DNA of 64,000 nt, from positions 23,523,700 to 23,587,699 of the forward strand of contig NC_037689.1 of assembly GCF_003255815.1 (NCBI RefSeq). Direction: 5' to 3'. Each line of letters opens with the position of its first letter. The first letter of the stretch is position 1. The notes below the pieces were generated by a model. The model saw nothing but the letters and a program-made list of their open reading frames with translations. It ran no database searches and was not told where the DNA came from. Source of the stretch: Theropithecus gelada (lineage: Eukaryota; Chordata; Mammalia; Primates; Cercopithecidae). The translations under genes were made by a program, and so were the position numbers. Below are positions 55,699 through 64,000 of this stretch, piece by piece.

Positions 55699-56068
55699 GC
55701 TGGTGGCTGTCTTTCCTTGGCCAGTGTGTCTATGCAACTGAGCTTGGGTTGGGGGCAACTATGTGTTTAATCCAGGTCAGTCAATTATATGGTTTACGCT
55801 TTAGGGTGTTCCTTCGCAGAGAGTGTTATAGTAATGGATGCCGTGTGGGTGGCTGGGATGTGGTAGACATTCTCTGCAATAATGCTGGCAAAATGCTCTT
55901 TCCTCCTAAGAGAAAAAGACTCCCCTCAGTCCAGGTAGATGCCTGTGAGAACAGTCATCAGTCGGGAAAGAAAAACATAGCCGTCTCCAACGCACACCGC
56001 AACTGAGCTGCTGATAGATTTATCTCTTCAGTTGTGTGTGTCTGTGCCTGTGCGTATGTATTACAAGA
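55699..56068. other. Low-repeat interval
   Basis: Frame 55680-56006 starts in the Alu; no domain. TGTGTGTCTGTGCCTGTG near 56035. Confidence 0.5.
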
Positions 56069-56395
56069 TCCAGACTGAAGGCCTGAGACCCGGGAGAGCT
56101 GATTTGTGAGTTCTAGTCTGAGTCTGAAGGCCTGAGACCCGGGAGAGCTGAGGGTGTGAGTTCCAGTGTGAGTCTGAAGGCCTGAGACCCAGGAGAGCTG
56201 AGGGTGTGAGTTCTAGTCTGAGTCTGAAGGCCTGAGACCCGGGAGAGCCGAGGGTGTGAGTTCCAGTCTGAGTCTGAAGGCCTGAGACCCGGGAGAGCCG
56301 ACGGTGTGGGTTCCAGTGTGAGTCTGAAACCCTGAGACCCGGGAGAGCTGAGAGTATAATTTCTAGTCTGAGTCTAAAGGCCTGGATCTGGAACT
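56069..56395. repeat. 50-bp minisatellite
   Basis: About 6.5 units with an exact 50-bp period (AGTCTGAAGG/AGTCTAAAGG at 56121, 56171, 56221, 56271, 56321 and 56371). Unit contains CCTGAGACCCGGGAGAGC and GTGTGAGTTCCAG. Confidence 0.96.
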
Positions 56396-56775
56396 CACAC
56401 TGTCTGCTTTGTGGGAGAATTTACAAGGATTGCCAAAGCTGCTGAGGCCGTTAAACATTTCATTCTCTCTCTCTCTCTCTTTTCTTTTTTTAAAATCATA
56501 CTGCAGCCATTCTTTTTTCCCTATGGGATTTATGTTTCCAAACCACTGAGAGGCAATAAAGTGTCATCAGCCATAAATTGTGCCTATTGCAAAGTGAAGT
56601 TTGATGTTGCTTTAGCCTGCAAAAAGCATGAGGATTCTGAAGTAAAATATCAACAATGCATTCATTATAATGATTTTGTGGTGAAACTGAAGCTTATATG
56701 TTGTCAGAGAACACATGCTTATTTTTATTTACTTTGTTTTTTGAAAGTCAAAATTTGCCTTTATTTAAAAGTTTT
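56396..56775. other. Low-repeat interval with one open frame
   Basis: Plus frame 56411-56869 (152 residues) includes CAYCKVKFDVALACKKHED, a Cys-x2-Cys with later His. I do not recognise a family, and the frame runs on into L1 sequence after about 56776. Not called as a gene. Confidence 0.45.
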
Positions 56776-57655
56776 TCTCTTTTTAAATTTTTATTTGAGG
56801 TACAAGGGACTGTGTGAAAGTTTGTCACGGGGTTTTGTTGTACAGATTATTTCTTCACCCCAGTATTAAGCCCAGTACCCAATAGTTGTCTTTTCTGCTC
56901 GTCTCCCTTCTCCCACCCTCCACCTTCAAGTAGACCCTACTTTCATTCTTTGTGTGAATAAGTTCTCATCATTTGCCTCCCATTTCTAAGTGAGAACATA
57001 TGGTATTTGGTTTTCTGCTCTTAACATTAGTTTGCTTAGGATAATGGCCTCCAGCTCCAACCATGTTCCTGCAAAGGACATGATCTCATCCTTTTTCATG
57101 GCTGCATAGTATTCCATGGTGTCTATGTGCCACATTTTCTTTATCCACTCTGTCATTGATGGGCATTTAGGTGTATTCCATGTCTTTGCTACGGTGAATA
57201 GTGCCGCAGTGAACTTATGCATGTACCTGTCTTTTTTTTGTTTTTTTTTGTTTTTTTTTTAAGATGGAGTCTCACTCTATTGCCAGGCTGGAGTACGGTG
57301 GTGCGATCTCGGCTCACTGCAACCTCCACCTCTCGGGTTCAAGCGATTCTTCTGCCTCTGCCTCCTGAGTAGCTGGGATTTCACGCGCCCGCCACCATGC
57401 CTGGCTAATTTTTGTATTTTTAGTAGAGATGGGGTTTTACCATGTTGTCCAGATGGTCTTGAACTCCTGACCTTGTGATCCACCCGGCTCAGCATCCCAA
57501 AGTGCTGATATTACAGGCATGAGCCACTGCGCCTGGCCTCGCACGTGTCTTTATAGTAGAATGATTTATATTCCTCTGGGTATAGACCCAGTCATGGGAT
57601 GGCTGGGTCAAAGGATCGTTCTGCTTTTCAAAATGCTTAGGCTTTAAAAATTTGA
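56776..57655 (-). mobile_element. L1 3' end (antisense), split by an Alu
   Basis: TTTGAGGTACAAGGGA-type 3' UTR, then ORF2 end (minus frame 56986-57222 reads MEYYAAMKKDEIMSFAGTW). It resumes after the Alu at 57540-57655. Confidence 0.9.
57230..57537 (-). mobile_element. Alu (antisense) inside L1
   Basis: Complete, GTTTTT tail. Confidence 0.93.
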
Positions 57656-57714
57656 CTCTCTCCATTCATCGTGATGAAATCTGCAAACGTGTCCTTAAAA
57701 TAAGTAATACATAG

Positions 57715-58050
57715 GCAGGGCGCGGTGGCTCACACCGGTAATCCCAGCACTTTGGGAGGCCAAGGCGGGCAGATCATGAAGTCAGGAGATCGAAACCAGC
57801 CTGGCTAACACGGTGAAACCCCGTCTCTCTAAAAATACAAAAATTAGCCAGGCGTGGTGGCAGGTGCCTGTAATCCCAGCTACTTGAGAGGCTGAGGCAG
57901 GAGAATCGCTTGAACCCAAGAGGTAGAGGTTGCAGTGAGCCAAGATCGTGCCACTGCACTCCAGCCTGGAGAGACAGCAAGACTGCATCTCAATAATAAT
58001 AATAATAATAATAATAATAGTATAAATAAATAAATAAGTAAATAAGTAAA
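57715..58050 (+). mobile_element. Alu (sense) with AAT-repeat tail
   Basis: Complete; tail is (AAT)n then AAATAAGT repeats. Confidence 0.93.
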
Positions 58051-58490
58051 ACCTACCTCCAGGCAATGGAATGATTTTCAGAGCTAAAGTGAAATGAGCT
58101 ATCAAGCCATGAATAAGCATGCAGAAACCTTGAGTAGTGCCTATTACTCAGGGAAAGAAGTCAATCTGAAAAGGCCACCTCCTGTAGCATTCCAACTCTA
58201 TGACATTCTGGGAAATGCAGAATGATGGGGACAGTCAAAAGATCCCTGGTTTCCAGGGACCTCGAGTCTTTTATTGACTTCTCTGCAATGGGGCAATAGA
58301 GTTCTAACATTTGTAGAGATAGTTTCTTCAGTAAACGGCAGCCAGATGTTAGCTACTGGTTGACTTGGGCAACCATTAATTAATAATAACCTTCATCTAT
58401 TTTATTTATGTATATATATGCACATATACAAACCCATATAGTGGATGGAGTATGTGGTAGATGTGTTAGATGGTGTCTCTCTGTCCATCT
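58051..58490. other. Low-repeat interval
   Basis: Nothing recognised. Confidence 0.5.
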
Positions 58491-58499
58491 CTCTCTCTC

Positions 58500-58875
58500 C
58501 ATGTACGTCTATGTGTGTGTGTATGGATAGATGGTAGGTAGGTAGGTAGGTAGATAGAAAGATAGATAGGTAGGTAGGTAGATATGGCTGGGTAGGTGAT
58601 AGGTAGGTAATAGATGGATGAATACATACATACCTACATACATAGATGGACTTATAGATGGATGATAGATACATACGTAGATAAATAGATAGATAATGGA
58701 TAGATAGATGATAATAGGTAGATAGATAGATAGATAGATATGGGTGGGTAGATGATAGGTAGATAATAGATGGATGAATAAATAGATACATACATACATA
58801 GATAGATGGACTTATAGATAGATGATAGATACATAGATGAATAGATAGATGATAGATGGATAGATATATGATAAC

Positions 58876-58944
<69 letters not shown>

Positions 58945-59290
58945 TGGATGGGTAGATGATAGACAATAAATGGTGAATAGATACATACATACATAGATGG
59001 ACTTACAGATGGATGATAGATACATAGATGAATAGATAGATGGATACATGATAGGTAGATAGATGGATAGACAGATGGATAGATAGATATGGGTGGGTAG
59101 ATGATAGGTAGATACTAGATGGATGAATAAACAGATACATACATACATAGATGGACTTATAGATGGATGATAGATACATAGATGAATAGATGATAGATGG
59201 ATACATAGATGATGATAGGTAGATACATAGATACATACATGCATACATACATACATAGACAGCTATAGATAGATGATAGATGACATGTCT
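58500..59290. repeat. GATA array with higher-order units
   Basis: TAGATAGATAGA runs (longest about 58875-58942) alternate with TAGATGATAGGTAGATAATAG and ACATACATACATAGATGGAC. The composite period is roughly 180 bp, repeated about four times. Minus frames are Ser/Tyr/Ile repeats. Confidence 0.95.
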
Positions 59291-59344
59291 ATCTATGTTT
59301 CTATGTATTTATTCATCCATCCAACCATCCATCCATCCATCTGC

Positions 59345-59725
59345 ACACATACATAGTCATGCACCATGTAATAACATTTCAGTCCATGATGGACCACAAT
59401 ACAATGGTAGTCCCATAACATCATAATACTGTAGTTTTACTGCACCCTGTTCTATGTTTAGGTATGTTTAGATACACAAATACTTATTGTTGTGTTACAA
59501 TTGCCTACAGTATTCAATACAGTCACATGCTGCCCGGGTTTGTAGCCTAGGAACAATAGGCCACGTTGCGTAGCCTAGGTGTAGACTAAGCTGTACTATC
59601 TAGGTTTGTGTAAGTGCACTCTGTGATGCACATACAAGAATGAAATCATGTCATCATGCATTTCATAGAATCTATCCAAGATGTTAAGTGACCCATGACG
59701 TGTCTGTAATGACTGTATATGGTAG
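59345..59725 (+). mobile_element. Probable Tigger/MER-type DNA transposon
   Basis: Starts near AGTCATGCACCATG and ends near AATGACTG, giving short inverted ends. Internal TTGTGTTACAATTGCCTACA, GTTTGTAGCCTAGGA and CTAGGTTTGTGTAAGTGCA match a non-autonomous primate Tigger-type element I know, exact name uncertain. Confidence 0.65.
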
Positions 59726-59735
59726 ATGAGGTATT

Positions 59736-60725
59736 TATACCTATCTATCTATCTATCTATTTATCTATCTATCACCATCGATCTATCCCATCCATCTATT
59801 CATCCATGCTTCCATCCATCCATCGATCCATCCATTCAACCATCCATGCACTCATGTATCCATCCACTCATCTACCCACATTGTCTCTCTGTCTATCCGT
59901 ATCTATCTTTGCAATCTCATCCATCTATCTACCTACCTTGACTATCTATCTATGTATCTATCCATCCATCAGTTCATCAGTTCATCCATCCATCCATCAG
60001 TCCATTTATCCATCTACTCACTCTGCTATCGATTCATGTATTTATCTGTCCATCCATCTATCCATCCATCCATCCATTTATTCATCCACCCACCTTGTCT
60101 GTCTATGCAATTTCATCCATCTTTCTACCATCTATCTACCTACCTTGATTATCTATCTATTTATCTATGCATCCATCCATCCATCCATCCATCCAACCAT
60201 CCATTTGTCCATCTACTCACCCTACTATCTATCTATTGATGTATGTATGTATCTCATCTATCTCATCTATCCATCTGCCCACCCATCCAACCAACCATCC
60301 ATCCATCCATCCATCCATTCATCCACCCACTCTATCTCTCCATCTCTCTCTATCCAATCTCATCTGTCAGTTCATCTACCTACCCTAACTGCCTATCTAT
60401 GTGTCTATCTATATATCTATGTATCTCTGTATATATGTAAGTATGTATGTGCCTAACTATCTATCCATCCATCCATCCATCCATCCATCTATCCACCTAT
60501 CCATCTACTGTATCTCTCCATCTCTCTATCCAATCTCATCTATCCATTCATCTACCTAACCTAACTGCCTATCTATGTATCTGTCTATATATTATGTATC
60601 TCTGTATATATGTAAGTATGTATGTGCCTATCTGTCCGTCCGTCCATCCATCCATCCATCCATCCATCCATCCATTTATCCATCCACTTACCTTGCCTGC
60701 CTCTCTCTCTTTCTCTCTCTCTCTG
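59736..60725. repeat. TCTA/CATC array with higher-order units
   Basis: CATCCATCCATC-rich runs alternate with CTACCTACC, CTCTCTGTC and AATCTCATC blocks at roughly 180-210 bp; at least five composite units. It ends in TCTCTCTCTCTCTGATAG. Confidence 0.94.
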
Positions 60726-60730
60726 ATAGA

Positions 60731-61009
60731 TAAAAGTTAGAATGAATTAATGATTTTCAAAGTAACCAGCAGCTGAAATCTGGCTGCTATGTGACTGACT
60801 CACTGAAGAAAGTATCTCTAAGTCAGAATATTAGAGCTCTGTTGTTCCAAGCATTTAATGAAAGAAGAGATATTTCTGAAGTTAATTTATTTTTGACCAG
60901 AGGTGATTTTTTGAGGACTTTTAAATGGAAGAGCGTTTGAATATATTGCAGAGATCAATACATTGTTGTATGCCTTTTCCATAAATTAGAAGAGAATAAA
61001 GTCACGGAT
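60731..61009. other. Low-repeat interval
   Basis: Nothing recognised. Confidence 0.5.
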
Positions 61010-61425
61010 TGTGGGGGTGCAGAATCGTGCTCCCCCTACCCCTCAAAAGATCGTCTGCATCTTCATCCCCGGAACCTGCAAGTACCTGACGTGGCAAAGA
61101 CGAATGAAGGTGGCCGATGGCATTCAGGTTTGGAATTAGGCAATCTTAAAATACATTATCCTGATTCTCTGGGGTGAGGCTAATGTCATCCCAGGCGTCA
61201 TGATCAGTGGAAGAGGGAGGCAGGGGAGACAGACCGAGAGGGACTGCAGAGTGAGAAAAGAGCAGACAGGTGGTGGCTGGCTTTGCTGATGGAGGAAGGC
61301 GCCATAAGCTCTTCTAGAAATGGAGCTGGCGAGGTTCTCCTCTGGACTCTTGAGGGCAGCGCATCCCTGCTGACACCTCCGTTTCAGTCCACTGAACTTT
61401 TCATCTCTCAAACTATAAGATACTA
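61010..61425 (+). mobile_element. MaLR-type LTR
   Basis: CATCTTCATCCCCGGAACC, AATTAGGCAATCTTAAAATAC, GATTCTCTGGGGTGAGGCTAA, AGAGGGAGGCAGG, GCAGCGCATCCCTGCTGACA and CTCAAACTATAAGATA follow MaLR order. Confidence 0.72.
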
Positions 61426-61470
61426 CGTGTGTGTGTGTGTGTGTGTATGTATATTTATTTATTTATTTAT
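61426..61470. repeat. (TG)n then (TTTA)n microsatellites
   Basis: About 10 TG units, then TTTATTTA repeats that merge into the Alu tail. Confidence 0.9.
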
Positions 61471-61776
61471 TTAAGACTGAGTCTCACTGTGATACTGTGA
61501 TTCCCAGGCTGCCATGCAGTGGTGCGATCTCGGCTCATTGCAACCTCTGCTTCCCAGGTTCAAGCGATTCTCCTGCCCCAGCCTCTCGAGTTGCTAGGAC
61601 TACAGGCACCCACCACCACCACGCCTGGCTGATTTTTGTATATGTATATATTTTGTAATAGTGACGGGGTTTCCGCATGTTGACCAGGCTGGGGTCGAAC
61701 TCCTGACCTCAAGTGATCCACCTGCCTCGGCCTCCCAAAGTGCTGGGGTTACAGGTATGAACCGCTGTGCCTGGCT
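61470..61776 (-). mobile_element. Alu (antisense)
   Basis: Complete with a small duplication (GTGATACTGTGA) near the right-arm end. Confidence 0.92.
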
Positions 61777-62120
61777 GTCAAATGTTTCTTATCGGACCTA
61801 AAAGGGTGCCCGGGCTCTTACTTGATTATCTGCTGGATCTGGAAAGGAAGGAAGGAGGAAAAAAAAAAAATGGCAGGGGAAACGGGATTCTCTATAGAAT
61901 GTGGATTCTTCCCGCAACGGACTGCTTTGCAGGGTCATTTCAAGATACGGCAGAGAAACGTGGTTTGGGGGTGAAGTATTTTGATTTTCTTCCTTGTCAT
62001 GTCAGAGTCAGATGGGAAATTACATCACAATCTCCAGGGTTAAATCAAACCCATCTGATGAGAATGTATTATAGTTTGTAGGGCATGACTCCCCGTGCAG
62101 ACCCTTTAGATAGGAATTTG
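61777..62120. mobile_element. Probable ERV LTR fragment
   Basis: GTGGATTCTTCCCGCAACGG, CTTTGCAGGGTCATTTCAAG, AAGTATTTTGATTTTCTTCC and CTCCAGGGTTAAATCAAACC resemble a primate ERV LTR; related to 27037-27248. Confidence 0.6.
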
Positions 62121-62622
62121 GGCAAGATTAAAAAAAAAAATCAGAGCTTTGTCCTCACACACGAGGCTTCAGTAGGATGTCGTGTTGGTGCCCCGGCCCC
62201 ATGATGGACGCATAGCAAGCCCAGCTGCTGTGAGTCCCGGCTGCTAATGGCTCCCGGCTGTCCCCTCTTCATTCGGCATTTCCCTGGGCTGGTGGATGCC
62301 GCCTCAGCAGAGATGCCTGGATAGTTAACTGATTTCTAATTAGAGGAGACAACCCGTGACTAATAGGACAGAACCGTAACTCAACCTTCTTCTCCAAACT
62401 GGGGCAGCCTGCGGGGCGGGGAGGGGCCGTTCCTTCTCCAGGTTTCCCCGGGAGATCAGGCAGGTGCACGCTGGGTATCACGTCTAGGGAAGTTGAGCTA
62501 AGGTCACTTAGGGATCCTGGAGGATCTGAAAGACAGGGTGCCTTCCTTCCAGCCAGGTCAGTCTGAGGGATGAGACACTTCCATTGTTTTCCAAGTATAT
62601 GAATATCACAGGTGCATGGGAA
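62121..62622. other. Low-repeat interval
   Basis: GC-rich; no repeat recognised. Minus frame 62269-62748 ends in Alu and is unsupported. Confidence 0.5.
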
Positions 62623-62640
62623 ATGCACACATACTCCTTT

Positions 62641-62937
62641 TTTTTTTTTTTTTGAGACAAAGTTTCGCTCTGTCGCCCAGACTGCAGTCCAGTGGCGGGA
62701 CCTCGGCTCATTGCAACCTCTGTCTCCCGGGTTCAAACCATCTCCCACCTCAGCCTCCTGAGTAGCTGGGATGACAGGTGCCCGCCACCGCGCCTGGCTA
62801 ATTTTTTTGTACTTTTAGTAGAGATGGCGTTTCACCATGTTGGCCAGGCTGCTTTCAAACTGCTGACCTCGGGTGATCCACCCACCTCGGCCTCCCAAAC
62901 TGCTGGGATTACAGGTGTGAGCCACCGCGCCTGGCCC
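62641..62937 (-). mobile_element. Alu (antisense)
   Basis: Target duplication ATGCACACATACTCCTTT / ATGCACGCATACTCTTT. Confidence 0.94.
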
Positions 62938-63049
62938 ATGCACGCATACTCTTTGCAGAGTCTTCTTGGGGATGTGGGAAGTGATATTAGGCATATTATC
63001 TTCAAACAAAGGGAAATCTTAAAAGCAGGCATGGGGGAAATCAAACATT

Positions 63050-63953
63050 GCATACAGAGGAGAAAGAATACAAATTCCAGGACAGGTGCAGTGGCTCACA
63101 CTTGTCATACAAAGAAGGAAATCCACGTTACATACAGAGGAACAAGAATACGAATTACAGGACAGGTGCGGTGGCTCACACCTGCAATACAAAGAAGGAA
63201 ATCCACGTTACATACAGAGGAACAAGAATACGAATTCCAGGACGGGTGCGGTGGCTCACACCTGTGATACAAAGAAGGAAATCCACGTTACATACAGAGG
63301 AACAAGAATACAAATTCCAGGCCAGTTGTGGTGGCTCACACCTGCGATACAAAGAAGGAAATCCACATTACATACAGAGGAACAAGAATACGAATTCCGG
63401 CCGGGCGCGGTGGCTCAAGCCTGTAATCCCAGCACTTTGGGAGGCCGAGATGGGCGGATCACGAGGTCAGGAGATCGAGACCATGCTGGCTAACATGGTG
63501 AAACCCCGTCTCTACTAAAAATACAAAAAATTAGCCGGGCGAGGTGGCGGGTGCCTGCGGTCCCAGCTACTCGGGAGGCTGAGGCGGGAGAATGGCGTGA
63601 ACCCAGGAGGCGGAGCTTGCAGTGAGCTGAGATCCGGCCACTGCACTCCAGCCTGGGTGACAGAGCGAGACTCCATCTCAAAAAAAAAAAAAAAAAAAAG
63701 AATACGAATTCCAGGACAGGTGCGGTGGCTCACACCTGTGATACAAATAAGGAAATCCACGTTACATACAGAGGAACAAGAATACAAATTCCAGGACAGG
63801 TGCGGTGGCTCACACCTGCAATACAAAGAAGGAAATCCACGTTACATACAGAGGAACAAGAATACGAATTCCAGGACAGGTGCGGTGGCTCACGCCTGTA
63901 ATACAAGCAAGGAAATCCATGTTACATACAGAGGAACAAGAATATGAATTCCA
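63050..63953 (+). repeat. 80-bp array whose unit contains an Alu head
   Basis: About eight to nine units with exact 80-bp spacing (GGAACAAGAATA at 63139, 63219, 63299, 63379 and again 63773, 63853, 63933). Each has about 27 bases of Alu 5' end (GACAGGTGCGGTGGCTCACA) plus about 53 bases of unique flank, with an EcoRI site GAATTC in nearly every unit. The array ends at a real Alu at 63954. Confidence 0.97.
63399..63697 (+). mobile_element. Young AluYRa-like (sense) inside the 80-bp array
   Basis: Nearly unmutated, with pure A tail of about 21. Perfect target duplication AAGAATACGAATTCC (63384-63398 and 63698-63712). GGCTCAAGCCTG, GGCGAGGTGGCGGG and GAGATCCGGCCACTG point to an Old World monkey subfamily. 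Confidence 0.95.
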
Positions 63954-64000
63954 GGCCGGGCACAGTGGCTCATGCTTGTAATCCCAGCACTTTGGGAGGC
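63954..64000 (+). mobile_element. Alu (sense), cut by the window end
   Basis: Begins GGCCGGGCACAGTGGCTC right after the last array unit; likely the element whose head was amplified. Confidence 0.9.

Noticed and set aside
1..64000. Human origin of the window
   Set aside because: Two to three young Alus have changes I associate with Old World monkeys and perfect target duplications; I cannot exclude human without a search, but it fits less well.

Overview
The window is primate nuclear DNA, and I see no protein-coding gene, rRNA, tRNA or snRNA that I can support. It is packed with Alu SINEs: about 70 full or partial copies, on both strands and often nested. The rest is L1 fragments, MaLR/THE1-type and ERV LTRs, DNA-transposon remnants and an unusually rich set of minisatellites. 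Two young Alus (44065-44389 and 63399-63697) carry changes I associate with the AluYRa lineage of Old World monkeys, such as CTCAAGCCTG in place of CTCACGCCTG, GAGATCCGGCCA, and GGCTAGTTTTTTG on the antisense strand. A macaque, baboon or related monkey is therefore more likely than human. This is recalled diagnostic knowledge, not a database result.

Layout. 1-1.6 kb: array of antisense Alu half-units containing an assembly gap. 1.7-7.3 kb: Alus, several with internally duplicated arms, and ERV1-type LTR pieces. 7.3-12 kb: low-repeat sequence, a TG-rich array, an ERV1 solo LTR inside an Alu, a long G tract and a 117-bp duplication. 12-20 kb: nested Alus, an L1 3' end and a tandemly triplicated MaLR-like element. 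20.6-23.2 kb: a roughly 72-bp minisatellite broken by two Alus. 23.2-28 kb: an Alu carrying a copied local sequence, MLT1 and THE1-like LTRs, and an AT-rich expansion. 28.3-29.5 kb: L1. 33.6-35.4 kb: Alu-arm array split by a class II (HERV-K type) solo LTR. 36.3-37.3 kb: a 5'-inverted L1. 39.5-41.9 kb: a satellite made from an L1 segment, with a higher-order period of 1263 bp. 45.6-47.2 kb: a 43-bp minisatellite full of AP-1/NF-E2-like sites. 47.5-49.1 kb: an AT-rich array. 50.9-52.6 kb: serial insertions sharing one target sequence. 52.8-53.9, 58.5-59.3 and 59.7-60.7 kb: TCTA/GATA/CATC arrays. 56.1-56.4 kb: a 50-bp array. 63.05-63.95 kb: an 80-bp array whose unit contains the head of an Alu.

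Taken together, the very high Alu density, many minisatellites, repeated unequal-exchange products and a recurrent A-to-C change at one Alu position fit a highly recombining region such as a subtelomere or the pseudoautosomal region. The chromosome cannot be fixed from sequence alone. Almost all long open frames are translations of Alu, L1 or simple repeats. The most unusual signals are the position-specific Alu change, the L1-derived satellite, the 43-bp array, the Alu-derived arrays and the multi-insertion target site. Repeat boundaries are read by eye; most are good to about 5-15 bases.
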